A stretch of 64,000 nucleotides of DNA from JBBSEX01 sp038239345 (GCA_038239345.1 JBBSEX010000002.1:1-64000); one strand, 5' to 3'; positions 35,611 through 46,037 are shown, counted from the first letter of the stretch. Program-made: numbers and translations. The notes: generated from the sequence alone by a model not told the origin.

Positions 35611-38126
35611 ATTTCAGGCAAAAATGGTTTTTGCAGGAACGACATCCCCTGATCGATCACCCCATCATGACCAATCTGATCGTTGGTGTAGCCGGATAAA
35701 TATAAAACCTTGATGGAAGGATGCGTCTCCGCCAGCCGATCGGCGAGTTCCCGGCCGCTCATCTCGGGCATTACGACATCGGTCACCATAAGCCTGACGC
35801 TAGCGCCGGCTTTACTCAGCAACTCCAGCGCCTCCTTCCCTCGCTCCGCCGCCAGCACCGTGTAGCCGCTCTCCTCCAGGATTGTGCGAATCAGACTTCG
35901 AACGCCCGGTTCGTCTTCCACCACGAGAATGGTTTCTCCGTTGTAAGAGAGCGCCGGCTGCGGCGTGAGCGGGGCAATGTCGACCGGCTCCAGCACCGCC
36001 GGCAGGAAAGCCCGGAATGTTGTTCCGTGCTCTGGTTTGGTTTCCACCGTGACGTATCCGCCGCTTTGATGAATAATTCCGTACACCGTGGAAAGGCCCA
36101 GACCCGTACCCTTGTTTACGTCTTTTGTCGTGAAAAACGGCTCGAAAATGTGCGGCAGAACGTCCGCTTGGATGCCCATGCCGGTATCTTTCACCGCCAG
36201 CATCACGTACTCGCCGGGCAGCATATTGACATCGCCTTTGGGGTCCGCTTCCAATAGAGAAAGGTTCGATGTTTCGATAATCAGTTCTCCCCCCGTAGGC
36301 ATGGCATCGCGGGCATTCACCACCAGGTTCATCACCACCTGTTCCAGTTGGCTTTTGTCGGCGCGGATCTTCGCCAGGCGTGGTGAGAGCATGCTGAAAA
36401 ATGCGATGTTTCCACCAATCAACCGCCGCAGCATGGAATCCATGTTGCCCACCACGGCGTTCACATCCATCACTTTGGGTTGCAGAACTTGCTTGCGGCT
36501 GAAGGCGAGCAGTTGCCGCGTAAGAGCGGCGGCGCGTTCCCCCGCTTCCAGAATCTGTTCCGCATATCCGTGGCGCGTCTCTTCGGTATCCACGGCCATC
36601 AACAGAAGCTGGCTATAGCCGTGAATCACCGTTAACAGATTGTTGAAATCGTGGGCAATGCCGCCCGCCAGCCGCCCTACCGCTTCCATTTTTTGGGATT
36701 GCCGCAGCTGCTCTTCCAGTTGCTTAAATTCCGTGATGTCCTGCACCGTACCCGATGCGCGGATCGCCCGTCCGGTACTGTCGCAAGTGAATTCGGCGTG
36801 TTGCCGAACAAAGCGCTCAGTTCCATTTGGGCGGATCACGCGGTGCACGCTGTGATACGGACGGCGCGTGGCAATCGCTTCGCGGAATGCCGCCCGGATG
36901 GTATCGCGATCATCCGGGTGGACGCTTTGATAGAACGTATCGAGCGAAGGCCGGAACGTGGCTTTAGACCGGCCAAAAATTCGATAGGCTTCTTCGGAGA
37001 ACGTCAGCTCACCGGTATCCAGATTCTGTTCCCAGTTGCCGATGTGGGCGATTTGCTGCGCCCGGGAAAGGCTATCCTGGCTGGTCTGCAGGGCCTCTTC
37101 CGCCTTCTTCTGCTCCGTGATGTCGGAGACAAGAGCGAGATTACTAACCACCCGCTGCTGGGCATCGTGAAGCGGGGCCATCCACACGGTTAAATCGATC
37201 CGCGCGCCGTCTTTTCGCTGGCGCCGTAAGGTCACTCCGTCAACGCCCCCGCCGCGTAGAACCCGCCGGTGGAGGTCGAGAAACTCGGGAAGATTGAACT
37301 CCGTCAGCGTCGGCGCGGAACGGCCCAGCACCTCCTGCGTGCTCCATCCGAAGATCTCTCCAGCCGCTGGATTCCACAGTTGGATCAACCCTTCCTCATT
37401 CAAAACGATTACCGCAAGCGGAGATGCTTGAATCATTGCCTGCAGAGTATCGTTCAACGCCGACAGCCGATCGTTTACTCGTTTTTGCTCCGTGATGTCG
37501 CGAAAGGTGGCATACACGGCTTGCTGGCCTTCGAAATCACGCAGCACCGCGGAAACGGAAGCCCAAATCGGATCGCCTTCCGCCGTCTTCATCCGCACTT
37601 CAAGATCCACTACCCGCTCCGCTTGGCGAACCTCCGCGACGAACGTTTCGGCAGCTTCCGGAGGATCGAAATAGTGCCCCAGCAAAGACGATTTCGGTAA
37701 GCGGTCAATTGGATATTTCAGCCATTCTCCGGCGCGCGGCGTGGCATAGAGCATAACGCCGTCGGATTGGCGCGCAATGATCACCGGCAGCGCGGAAATC
37801 TCCACGATTGTGGAAAGCCGCGATTTATTTTCCACTGAAATTCGTTCCGAGCTACGCAGCCGATCAATCCGAACCATCAGAATATAGGCGATCGGAGCCG
37901 CCGTCAGAAGCGCTACAACAGCGATCATCAACGGGCTGTAAGCTATTCCCGAGATCAGCGAAAAGGATAGGGCCAGCAGCAGGCAAACAATTGTTCCCAC
38001 GGCAGTGATCAAGGCAACACCTTGGCCAACGCTGCAACGGCTGAGAAAATCAGCGAGGTGGTCCTTTGAGCTCGGCGACAATTCCGATCCTTTCCCCTGA
38101 CGATGCCGATGTAGTGACGGCTTCAC
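35574..38126 (-). CDS. PAS-rich hybrid sensor histidine kinase
   Basis: An 850-residue membrane kinase. Two hydrophobic segments lie at about 34-60 and 62-85. Three PAS domains follow (about 105-215, 222-340, 355-465; each ends in DIT). The HisKA phospho-acceptor is His492 (GGIAHDFNNLL), then HATPase_c with VVNARDAM, DTGMGI and GTGLGLST, then a C-terminal receiver with phospho-acceptor Asp783 (VTDVVMPEMSG) and Lys833. No partner regulator is adjacent. The start is a GTG; a later one is possible. The 276-base gap upstream of it (38127-38402) holds no gene. A fragment of its 3' end is duplicated at 35094-35129. Confidence 0.92.
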   Translation of the reverse strand: MKPSLHRHRQGKGSELSPSSKDHLADFLSRCSVGQGVALITAVGTIVCLLLALSFSLISGIAYSPLMIAVVALLTAAPIAYILMVRIDRLRSSERISVENKSRLSTIVEISALPVIIARQSDGVMLYATPRAGEWLKYPIDRLPKSSLLGHYFDPPEAAETFVAEVRQAERVVDLEVRMKTAEGDPIWASVSAVLRDFEGQQAVYATFRDITEQKRVNDRLSALNDTLQAMIQASPLAVIVLNEEGLIQLWNPAAGEIFGWSTQEVLGRSAPTLTEFNLPEFLDLHRRVLRGGGVDGVTLRRQRKDGARIDLTVWMAPLHDAQQRVVSNLALVSDITEQKKAEEALQTSQDSLSRAQQIAHIGNWEQNLDTGELTFSEEAYRIFGRSKATFRPSLDTFYQSVHPDDRDTIRAAFREAIATRRPYHSVHRVIRPNGTERFVRQHAEFTCDSTGRAIRASGTVQDITEFKQLEEQLRQSQKMEAVGRLAGGIAHDFNNLLTVIHGYSQLLLMAVDTEETRHGYAEQILEAGERAAALTRQLLAFSRKQVLQPKVMDVNAVVGNMDSMLRRLIGGNIAFFSMLSPRLAKIRADKSQLEQVVMNLVVNARDAMPTGGELIIETSNLSLLEADPKGDVNMLPGEYVMLAVKDTGMGIQADVLPHIFEPFFTTKDVNKGTGLGLSTVYGIIHQSGGYVTVETKPEHGTTFRAFLPAVLEPVDIAPLTPQPALSYNGETILVVEDEPGVRSLIRTILEESGYTVLAAERGKEALELLSKAGASVRLMVTDVVMPEMSGRELADRLAETHPSIKVLYLSGYTNDQIGHDGVIDQGMSFLQKPFLPEMLIRKVGELLSP

Positions 38127-38402
38127 TCAGGAGCGAATGGTTCTGACAGCCCGGGTTCGGCTTAGCGGCCGAGGACGCGAGAGTTCACCTGGCCGGCGAT
38201 CTCCGTGGCGCTACTCCAAGTTAACGGTGCACACCCGAAAGTGGATTTTGTCACTTAATCATAACCCAAGGCGCTTTCAACGATAATGCGTTAAATGTTC
38301 TGGCACTGCCTCAAATCGCGGCGAATCTTCAAGCACTAAATGGTCCTGCCTCAGCAAGCAACCGCCTAACAGGTATTATTTATAGGAAGGTAGTATTTTG
38401 GC

Positions 38403-39491
38403 TTGATCAATAAACTCGTTGTGGAAAACCTCAAGCACCGCCCTATCCGCACGATGCTCAGCGTCGTCGTGATCGGCGTGCAGGTGACGATGGTCTTGAC
38501 GCTGGTTGGTGTCAGCCGGGGCATGTTGCAAGATACGGCGCAGCGGGCTCGCGGCGCAGGCGCGGACATCCTGATCCGGGCGCCCGGCAGTTCTATCATC
38601 GGCCTCAGTACCGACTTCTCGGCGAAGGTTCTGCCGTTTGTCGCGAAGCTTCCGCACGTCGCCTTAGTGAGCGGCACGGTGGTCCAGGCCATCGGCGGGA
38701 TCGATACGGTAACCGGTGTCGATCTGCCGACATTCACCGCCATGAGCGGAGGTTTTCGTTACTTGGAAGGCGGCCCGTTTTCCAAACCTGACGACATCAT
38801 CGTCGATGAATATTACGCCAAGCAGCATCATCAGCGTTCGGGCGATAAGCTTACCGTACTCGGTAGGGACTGGCATATTTGCGGCGTGATCGAGCAAGGC
38901 AAACTCGCCCGCCTTCTGCTGCCAATTACGCTCCTCCAGGACCTGACGGCCAAGACCGACAAGCTCACCGTAATCTACGTGAAGGTGGATGAGCCGCCGA
39001 ACGTGAAACCGGTGATAGCCGAATTGAACGACAAACTTAAGGAATATAAAGTCTACTCGATTGAGGAATATGCGTCGCTATTCTCAGTGGCTAACGTCCC
39101 TGCGCTGAAGGAATTTATTGGCGTCATCATTGGGCTGGGTGTCTTCATCGGGTTTCTGGTCGTCTTTCTATCCATGTACACCGCCGTGCTGGAACGCACT
39201 CGGGAAATCGGCGTGCTCAAAGCATTAGGCGCTTCGCCGGGCTTCATCATGAATATGTTGTTGCGCGAGACCGTGGTGCTGGCGATCGGCGGCACCATCA
39301 TCGGCGTTCTACTAACGTACGGTTCGCGCTGGTTGATCATGACCTTGGTGCCAACCATGGTTCAGGTAATCGTCCCCGATTGGTGGCCCATCGCCGGCGC
39401 AATCGCCCTGGTCGGCGCGGTCATCGGGGCAATTTATCCCGGCTTGCGGGCCGCCCGGCAAAATGCCATTGAGGCCTTGGCGTATGACTGA
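38403..39491 (+). CDS. ABC transporter permease (FtsX/MacB-type)
   Basis: A 362-residue membrane protein with one N-terminal helix, a large outer domain (about 50-240) and three C-terminal helices (about 245-270, 295-320, 325-350): the MacB_PCD plus FtsX layout. The EIGVLKALGASPGFIMNMLL loop is typical. The start is a TTG with AGGAAGG upstream; no ATG fits the family N-terminus. The ATPase gene overlaps its 3' end by 8 bases. Systems of this type move lipoproteins, toxins or peptides rather than small solutes; substrate unknown. Confidence 0.88.
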   Translation: MINKLVVENLKHRPIRTMLSVVVIGVQVTMVLTLVGVSRGMLQDTAQRARGAGADILIRAPGSSIIGLSTDFSAKVLPFVAKLPHVALVSGTVVQAIGGIDTVTGVDLPTFTAMSGGFRYLEGGPFSKPDDIIVDEYYAKQHHQRSGDKLTVLGRDWHICGVIEQGKLARLLLPITLLQDLTAKTDKLTVIYVKVDEPPNVKPVIAELNDKLKEYKVYSIEEYASLFSVANVPALKEFIGVIIGLGVFIGFLVVFLSMYTAVLERTREIGVLKALGASPGFIMNMLLRETVVLAIGGTIIGVLLTYGSRWLIMTLVPTMVQVIVPDWWPIAGAIALVGAVIGAIYPGLRAARQNAIEALAYD

Positions 39492-40155
39492 CGAGATGAT
39501 CCGCATTCGCGACTTGAAGAAGATTTATCGAGTCGGCGAAGTGGATGTGCAAGCCCTTCGCGGCGTCACACTGGAAGTGAAGCGCGGGGAATTTGTTTCG
39601 GTGATCGGGCCTTCGGGCTCCGGTAAATCGACGCTATTTCACATCCTGGGTGGATTGACGCCACCATCTTCGGGCGACGTTCATATCGACGGACGCGACC
39701 TGCTGGCGATGTCGGAATCGGATCGGACGGAGCTACGAAAAACCAAGGTTGGCTTCGTTTTTCAAAAATACAATCTGCTGCCGACTCTTACCGCCGGCGA
39801 CAACATTGAGATTGCCCGCTACATCGCTGGCAAGAAAGAAAGCAACGGCGAATTTTCCAGCATCCTCAAACTGCTGGGGCTCGAAGGCCGCCTGCATCAC
39901 AAACCGCGCGCGCTTTCGGGCGGCGAGCAGCAGCGCGTCGCCATCGCCCGGGCGATCGTGAATCAACCCGCGATCCTGTTGGCCGATGAGCCCACGGGCA
40001 ATCTGGATACGGAAAACTCCAATGCCGTTTTGGGTTTGCTCCGCGATTTGAATGAGCGCCTGGGACAAACAATTCTGATGATCACCCATAATCCCGAAGC
40101 CGCCGCCTATGGTCATCGGATTATTAAAATGCGCGACGGACGCATCGAAAACTAA
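39484..40155 (+). CDS. ABC transporter ATP-binding protein (LolD/MacB-type)
   Basis: A 223-residue ATPase. Walker A is GPSGSGKST, the signature LSGGEQQRVAIARAI, Walker B ILLADEPTGNLD. The YNLLPTLTAGDNIE segment is typical of the LolD/MacB/FtsE group. The start overlaps the permease stop by 8 bases; a second ATG four codons later is also possible. It pairs with the upstream permease. Confidence 0.9.
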   Translation: MTDEMIRIRDLKKIYRVGEVDVQALRGVTLEVKRGEFVSVIGPSGSGKSTLFHILGGLTPPSSGDVHIDGRDLLAMSESDRTELRKTKVGFVFQKYNLLPTLTAGDNIEIARYIAGKKESNGEFSSILKLLGLEGRLHHKPRALSGGEQQRVAIARAIVNQPAILLADEPTGNLDTENSNAVLGLLRDLNERLGQTILMITHNPEAAAYGHRIIKMRDGRIEN

Positions 40156-40168
40156 CTACACTAATCCA

Positions 40169-42124
40169 ATGCTCCGCCGCGCGCTGTTCCTGCTTGCACT
40201 GCCGCTTGCCGCCGCCGTAACCGATATTCAGATCAAAGAACGCATCGACGTTCCCGGCGGAACCATCGCCTATGAGCGGCTCGCCGGGACCGTGCATTTC
40301 GCCGTGGATCCAGCACTTCCGGCAAATCGCATCGTCACCGACATCGATTTGGCGCCACATAACGAGCAAGGCCTGGTGGAATTTTCAGCCGACCTGGAGG
40401 TGCTACAGCCGCGTGATCCCGCCAAGGGAAACGGAACGGCGATCGTTGAAATCAGTAATCGCGGAGGCCGCGGTTTGCTTCCAATGTTTAATCTCGCCAC
40501 TCGCGGCGATGCGTATGGCGACCGCTATTTGCTGGAGCAGGGCTACACGCTTGTCTGGGTCGGCTGGCAGTTCGACGTCCCCCTGAATCCTGCTGGACTT
40601 CTCCGCCTGTACGCACCGCTAGCCAAAGGCATTACCGGTCTGGTTCGCGCAGATTTTGTCTTCGATCACAAAGCATTCAGCTCCTCTCTGGCCGATCGCA
40701 ACCACATCCCATATCCGGTGCTTGATCCGGCCGACTCGTCATTGCAACTGACCGTTCGCGATCATCCGGAAGACGCCCGCCGTCCACTCCCACGCGCCGA
40801 TTGGCAATTTGCCCACAACGAAAACGGTAAGCCGATTCCCGACCCCACGGCCGTCTACATGGCCAAGGGATTTGAGCCCGGCAAAATCTACGAGATTGTC
40901 TATAAGGCCAAGAATCCGCCAATCGCCGGATTGGGTCCGGCAGCGGTCCGCGATCTCACGTCCTTCCTGAAGTACGGCGGGGTGGACACGCCGCTCGGCG
41001 ACTCCCATCTGAAGCACGTTATTGGATTCGGCGCATCGCAAAGCGGCCGCTTCCTGCGGACCTTCGTCTATTACGGATTCAACGCCGACGAGAAGAATAG
41101 AAAAGTGTTCGATGGCGTTTGGGCGCATGTTGCCGGTGCGGGCCGGGGCAGTTTCAACAATCGCTTCGCCCAGCCTTCGCGCGATGGGCATCCGCTGCTA
41201 AACTTTTTCTATCCCACCGATATCTTCCCCTTCACCGACTTGGACGAGACGGATCGCGAAACCGGAATCACCGACGGTTTGCTCGATACCTCGCGGAAGC
41301 AAAAGGCTGTGCCGAAGATCTTCTACACCAATGGGTCATACGAATACTGGGGGCGGGCCGCGGCGTTGATCCATGTCAGTCCCGATGGCAAGCGGGATGC
41401 TCCCCTCGCGCCCGATACACGCATTTATGCCTTTGCCGGAACGCAGCATGGAGCCAATGCGCAGCCAGTGAAACACGACACCGCGAATCTCGCCAATCCA
41501 ACCGATTATCGCTGGCAGATGCGGGCTTTGCTAATGGCGATGAATCAGTGGGTGACGGACGGTACGGAGCCGCCTGAATCGCAGTACCCGAAGATCGGGA
41601 AGGATCAGTTGGTATCCCTTGCCGCGTTCCATTTCCCGGCAATTCCCGGCGTCGAACTTCCCCGGCGATTGCATCGGGCGTTTGCGGTCGATTACGGCCC
41701 GGAGTTCCGTTCGAAGGGAATCGTCAGCATTGAGCCGCCAAAGGTTGGCAAGGCGTTTCCAACACTAATTCCGCAAGTGAATCAGGATGGCAACGAAACG
41801 GTTGGGATTCGCGGACCCGATTTGGCGGTTCCGCTGGCAACCTATACCGGATGGAATTTACGCGCTGCGGAGATTGGTTCCCCAGACACCATTTACAACA
41901 TGGTGGGCTCCATGATTCCCTTCCCCCGGACGAAAGCCGAGAGAGAGAAAACAGGCGACCCGCGCCTTTCAATTGAAGAACGCTACAAGAGTAAGGCGGA
42001 TTATCTTGAGCAGGTGGCGGCAGCGGCGAACGCCCTGGTATCCCGTCGCCTGCTACTTGCGGTTGACGTAGCGCGGATTGTCGAGAAGGCCGCCAATCGC
42101 TGGGATAGCATCACAGCGAAATAG
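40169..42124 (+). CDS. Exported alpha/beta-hydrolase domain protein
   Basis: A 651-residue protein with a signal peptide (LFLLALPLAAAVT). The alpha/beta-hydrolase nucleophile elbow is GASQSGRF, with Ser290 the likely nucleophile. The full length and segments such as FSADLEVLQPRDPAKGNGT and the VELPRRLHRAF region fit the large 'alpha/beta hydrolase domain' family (PF20091-like) seen in Acidobacteria and Proteobacteria. Substrate is unknown. ATG 40169 removes an upstream extension that would overlap the ABC gene. It follows that gene by 13 bases. Confidence 0.8.
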   Translation: MLRRALFLLALPLAAAVTDIQIKERIDVPGGTIAYERLAGTVHFAVDPALPANRIVTDIDLAPHNEQGLVEFSADLEVLQPRDPAKGNGTAIVEISNRGGRGLLPMFNLATRGDAYGDRYLLEQGYTLVWVGWQFDVPLNPAGLLRLYAPLAKGITGLVRADFVFDHKAFSSSLADRNHIPYPVLDPADSSLQLTVRDHPEDARRPLPRADWQFAHNENGKPIPDPTAVYMAKGFEPGKIYEIVYKAKNPPIAGLGPAAVRDLTSFLKYGGVDTPLGDSHLKHVIGFGASQSGRFLRTFVYYGFNADEKNRKVFDGVWAHVAGAGRGSFNNRFAQPSRDGHPLLNFFYPTDIFPFTDLDETDRETGITDGLLDTSRKQKAVPKIFYTNGSYEYWGRAAALIHVSPDGKRDAPLAPDTRIYAFAGTQHGANAQPVKHDTANLANPTDYRWQMRALLMAMNQWVTDGTEPPESQYPKIGKDQLVSLAAFHFPAIPGVELPRRLHRAFAVDYGPEFRSKGIVSIEPPKVGKAFPTLIPQVNQDGNETVGIRGPDLAVPLATYTGWNLRAAEIGSPDTIYNMVGSMIPFPRTKAEREKTGDPRLSIEERYKSKADYLEQVAAAANALVSRRLLLAVDVARIVEKAANRWDSITAK

Positions 42125-42125
42125 A

Positions 42126-42317
42126 CTATTCCTCGGAATGCGCGGCCGCGCCAAAGACATCGGACGCGACACTCGCCAGATATCCCAACATGGCTCCCCC
42201 GCCTACACACGATAGTGCCGATAGGATCAAACTTACATTAAAGTTCTGGCTGACTGGAACGATCGCGATCAGTCCAATCAGGCTTCCAACAAGGACAAGC
42301 AGCAGGCGGGTTCTCAT
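42126..42317 (-). CDS. Small two-helix membrane protein
   Basis: A 63-residue protein with two transmembrane helices (LLLVLVGSLIGLIAIV and LILSALSCVGGGAMLGYLA). An in-frame start 25 codons upstream is possible but gives a less natural N-terminus. No Shine-Dalgarno is visible. It lies tail to tail with the hydrolase gene, 1 base apart. I do not recognise a family; coding potential is moderate. Confidence 0.5.
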   Translation of the reverse strand: MRTRLLLVLVGSLIGLIAIVPVSQNFNVSLILSALSCVGGGAMLGYLASVASDVFGAAAHSEE

Positions 42318-42492
42318 GTCTAATTGGAATTGTAAGTTGGATAGCGGCCAAACTGTCAGAGGCAGAGCGCTCGTATTGATGCCCGATGACACTGATAGAA
42401 CGCTACGCAGTGGCCGCAGTACTTCCCCGAATTCGGGTCTATTCCTCTAATACTTTGAGGGTTAGGAATCTGCCGGGTGTTACCATCGGGCT

Positions 42493-43326
42493 ATGGGTCC
42501 AGGTCCGCAAGCTGAACAGCCGAAGCCTCCAATTCCAGGCGTCCAGAACCTGATTGTTATCGGATCGGGGAAGGGTGGCGTGGGAAAGACCACGGTTTCT
42601 GTAAATCTCGCTATCTCGTTAAAAAATCTAGGCTACCGGGTTGGTCTACTGGACGCCGACGTGTATGGGCCGAACGTGCCGCTGATGATGGGCGTGCGCC
42701 AGACGCCGAACGCCATTGGGGAGCGAATTCAACCCATCGAAAAGTACGGCGTCAAGCTGATGTCGATGGCCTTTCTGAATCCCGGCGACAAACCGCTCGT
42801 CTGGCGCGGGCCGATGCTGCATAGTGTCATCCAGCAATTCCTGCGTGGCGTCTATTGGGGCGAATTGGATTATTTATTAGTGGACCTGCCACCGGGCACG
42901 GGGGATGTACAGCTGACCTTGATCCAGACCGCGCCACTTACCGGCTCCGTTGTCGTGACGACCCCTTCCGACGTTTCGCTCGAAGACGCCCGCAAAGCGA
43001 TCAACATGTTTGAACAGGTTCGCGTTCCCATTCTTGGCTTGGTGGAGAATATGAGTTATCTGCTTTGCCCCCATTGCGATGAACGAATCGATGTCTTCAG
43101 CCATGGCGGAGGAAAGCGAACGGCGGAGATGATGAACGTCCACTTTTTGGGGGAACTGGCGCTCGATCCGGAGGTGCGGATAGGCGGCGATTCAGGCAAA
43201 CCGGTTGCCGTACGCGCGGCCAGCGATTCCCGGGCGGCGGCGTTTCTGGAACTCGCCAAGGCCATGGTCCGGCGGGCCGATGCGGTGAAATCCGTGAAGG
43301 GTCCAAAGATCGAAATCGAGGACTAG
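42493..43326 (+). CDS. apbC: Mrp/ApbC-type Fe-S cluster carrier ATPase
   Basis: A 277-residue P-loop protein. The deviant Walker A is GSGKGGVGKTT (24-34), and the CxxC that holds a bridging [4Fe-4S] cluster is Cys192-x2-Cys195 (LLCPHC). It lacks the N-terminal MIP18-like domain of longer Mrp proteins. It supplies Fe-S clusters to target enzymes; the convergent neighbour is the Fe-S subunit of succinate dehydrogenase, 4 bases away. No clear promoter hexamers were found. Confidence 0.92.
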   Translation: MGPGPQAEQPKPPIPGVQNLIVIGSGKGGVGKTTVSVNLAISLKNLGYRVGLLDADVYGPNVPLMMGVRQTPNAIGERIQPIEKYGVKLMSMAFLNPGDKPLVWRGPMLHSVIQQFLRGVYWGELDYLLVDLPPGTGDVQLTLIQTAPLTGSVVVTTPSDVSLEDARKAINMFEQVRVPILGLVENMSYLLCPHCDERIDVFSHGGGKRTAEMMNVHFLGELALDPEVRIGGDSGKPVAVRAASDSRAAAFLELAKAMVRRADAVKSVKGPKIEIED

Positions 43327-43330
43327 CGGC

Positions 43331-44119
43331 TTACCGCCAGCGCTTCTCTTCGCCCGGATCCTGATAGGGTTCACGCCGCGAAAGGAAGCTTCCTTTGATG
43401 AAATCGCGATTCATCTGGGCGATCGATTCGAGCTTGATTTCCTTCGGACAGACCGCTTCACACTCGCCGATATTCGTGCAGCTTCCAAAGACGTCGCGAT
43501 TGGCCTGTGCCACCATCTTCAACACGCGTTCATAGCGCTCCGGCTGGCCTTGCGGCAAATGAGCGAGATGGGCGATCTTGGCCCCTGTGAACAGCGCCGC
43601 CGAAGCATTCGGGCAGGCCGCAACGCACGCCCCGCATCCAATACACGCAGCCGAATCCATCGCCAGATCGGCTTCTTCCTTGCCGATCAAAATCGCATTG
43701 CCGTCCACCGCGCTGCCGGTTGCGGCCGATACGTAACCGCCAGCGGCAATGATGCGATCCAGAGCGCCGCGGTTAACTACAAGGTCCTTGATCACCGGGA
43801 ATGCCCTGGCCCGCCACGGCTCCAGGAACAGTTCCTGGCCGTCCTTGAAATGACGCAGAGTCAACTGGCAAACTGTCGTGGCCGGCAGAGGGCCATGGGC
43901 GATGCCGTCGATCATGAAACCGCAGGATCCGCAAATCCCCTCGCGGCAATCGTGATCGAAGGCCACCGGTTCTTCGTTCCTGGCAATCAATTCTTCATTT
44001 AATACGTCGAGCGCTTCCAGCATCGACATATCGGCTTCGGCGTTTTTCAACTCGTAGCGCTTCATCGCCCCCGGCGTCGCACTCGTCTTTTGGCGCCAGA
44101 TATTGAGAGTCAAATTCAT
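43331..44119 (-). CDS. sdhB: Succinate dehydrogenase iron-sulfur subunit
   Basis: A 262-residue subunit. The [2Fe-2S] ligands are in HDCREGICGSCGFMIDG (Cys58, Cys63, Cys66, with a fourth Cys further on). The [4Fe-4S] and [3Fe-4S] clusters are bound by CIGCGACVAACPNAS and CEAVCPKEI. It passes electrons from the flavin to the heme/quinone subunit. It starts 2 bases after the sdhA stop, third in an sdhCAB operon. Confidence 0.95.
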   Translation of the reverse strand: MNLTLNIWRQKTSATPGAMKRYELKNAEADMSMLEALDVLNEELIARNEEPVAFDHDCREGICGSCGFMIDGIAHGPLPATTVCQLTLRHFKDGQELFLEPWRARAFPVIKDLVVNRGALDRIIAAGGYVSAATGSAVDGNAILIGKEEADLAMDSAACIGCGACVAACPNASAALFTGAKIAHLAHLPQGQPERYERVLKMVAQANRDVFGSCTNIGECEAVCPKEIKLESIAQMNRDFIKGSFLSRREPYQDPGEEKRWR

Positions 44120-44121
44120 GG

Positions 44122-46035
44122 CTATTTGTAACTCCGCTGGCTGGGATGAACGTAGTCGAACGTCAACGGTTCTTTGTTCAGTTCGTGCTTCAGGTTCGGT
44201 CCCTTGTATTCCCAGGCCGCCGCATAGGAAAAATGCTCATCGTCGCGTAATGCCTCGCCTTCGGGCGTTTGATATTCCTCGCGGAAATGGCCTCCGCAGG
44301 ATTCGTTCCGCTCCAGAGCGTCGATGCACATCAGTTCGCCCAATTCGAAAAAGTCCGCTACACGCCCCGCTTTTTCAAGCGACTGATTGAACTCCTCGCC
44401 GCTGCCGAGAATGTTGACATTCTTCCAGTACTCTTCGCGTAGAGCGCGGATGCGCTCGATAGCTAGCACCAAACCCTCGGCCGTGCGCGACATGCCGCAT
44501 TCATCCCACACGATCTTGCCCAGTTCGCGATGGAACGAATCCACCGAGCGATTGCCCTTGATGGACAGCAGACGCTGCGTCAGAGCGGCCACCCCGTCTT
44601 CCGCTTCCTTGATGGCCGGATGTCCTGTGGCTATCTTCTCTAGCTTCGAGCCCGCCAGGTAATTGCCAATCGTGTAAGGGAGAACGAAATATCCGTCGGA
44701 AAGCCCCTGCATCAGCGCGCTCGCGCCCAGCCGGTTGGCGCCATGATCGGAGAAATTCGCTTCCCCGATCGCGAACAAGCCGGGAATGGTGGTCATCAGT
44801 TGATAATCCACCCACAAGCCGCCCATCGTGTAGTGAATTGCCGGGTAAATGCGCATCGGAACCTCATAGGGGTTCTCGTCGGTGATGCGCTGATACATCT
44901 CGAACAGATTGCCGTAGCGATCGCGAATTGTTTCCACGCCCAGTCTCTTGATGGCATCGGCGAAGTCCAGATAAACGCCCAGTCCGCTGGTGCCAACGCC
45001 CCGGCCTTCATCGCAAACAGCTTTAGAATTGCGGGAAGCGACATCGCGCGGAACAAGATTTCCGAAACTCGGATATTTCCGTTCCAGATAATAATCGCGC
45101 TCCGCTTCCGGTATCAGATTGGCGGCGCGTTTATCGCCCTTCACGAGTGGAACCCAGATGCGGCCGTCGTTGCGGAGCGACTCGCTCATCAGAGTCAGCT
45201 TCGATTGATAGTCGCCCGAGACCGGAATGCAAGTCGGGTGGATTTGTGTAAAGCAAGGGTTCGCGAAGGCCGCGCCGCGCTTGTGGGCTCGCCAGATCGC
45301 CGTGCAGTTCGATCCTTTGGCATTCGTCGACAAGTAATAAACATTGCCGTATCCTCCGGTGCCCAGCACTACGGCGTCGGCCAGGTGCGTTTCAATTACA
45401 CCGCTGATTAAGTCCCTGGTCACGATGCCCCGCGCCCGGCCGTCGATCACGATCAGGTCGAGCATTTCCGTACGGGGATACATCATGACGCCGCCGGCAT
45501 CGATCTGGCGTTCCAAAGCCTGATAGGCGCCCAGCAGAAGCTGTTGCCCGGTCTGACCGCGAGCATAGAACGTTCGCGATACCTGGGCACCGCCGAACGA
45601 GCGGTTTGAGAGCACTCCGCCGTATTCCCGGGCGAATGGAACGCCCTGCGCCACGCATTGATCGATGATGTTGACGCTGATCTGCGCCAGGCGGTAGACG
45701 TTCGCTTCCCGGGCCCGGAAATCGCCGCCCTTTACCGTGTCATAAAAAAGGCGATACACGCTGTCGCCGTCGTTCTGATAATTCTTCGCGGCATTAATCC
45801 CGCCCTGCGCGGCGATGCTGTGCGCCCGGCGAGGCGAATCCTGAAAGCAGAAGCATTTCACGTTGTAGCCAAGTTCCGATAGAGTGGCGGCAGCCGATCC
45901 GCCCGCCAGACCGGAGCCGACCACGATGATCGTGTACTTGCGCTTGTTCGCTGGATTCACCAGCTTCATATCGAACTTCGTCCTGTCCCACGCTGTTTCT
46001 ATCGGACCGGAAGGAAGCCTGGAATCGAGTTGCAT
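44122..46035 (-). CDS. sdhA: Succinate dehydrogenase flavoprotein subunit
   Basis: A 637-residue subunit of the B. subtilis-type. The FAD-binding GSGLAGG begins at Gly40, and the histidyl-FAD attachment is His72 in SPRRAHSIAAQGG. The catalytic IHPTC and later HYTMGG stretches are present. ATG 46035 was chosen over an upstream ATG that would overlap sdhC by 140 bases; the true start lies 2 bases after the sdhC stop. Confidence 0.95.
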   Translation of the reverse strand: MQLDSRLPSGPIETAWDRTKFDMKLVNPANKRKYTIIVVGSGLAGGSAAATLSELGYNVKCFCFQDSPRRAHSIAAQGGINAAKNYQNDGDSVYRLFYDTVKGGDFRAREANVYRLAQISVNIIDQCVAQGVPFAREYGGVLSNRSFGGAQVSRTFYARGQTGQQLLLGAYQALERQIDAGGVMMYPRTEMLDLIVIDGRARGIVTRDLISGVIETHLADAVVLGTGGYGNVYYLSTNAKGSNCTAIWRAHKRGAAFANPCFTQIHPTCIPVSGDYQSKLTLMSESLRNDGRIWVPLVKGDKRAANLIPEAERDYYLERKYPSFGNLVPRDVASRNSKAVCDEGRGVGTSGLGVYLDFADAIKRLGVETIRDRYGNLFEMYQRITDENPYEVPMRIYPAIHYTMGGLWVDYQLMTTIPGLFAIGEANFSDHGANRLGASALMQGLSDGYFVLPYTIGNYLAGSKLEKIATGHPAIKEAEDGVAALTQRLLSIKGNRSVDSFHRELGKIVWDECGMSRTAEGLVLAIERIRALREEYWKNVNILGSGEEFNQSLEKAGRVADFFELGELMCIDALERNESCGGHFREEYQTPEGEALRDDEHFSYAAAWEYKGPNLKHELNKEPLTFDYVHPSQRSYK

Positions 46036-46037
46036 AA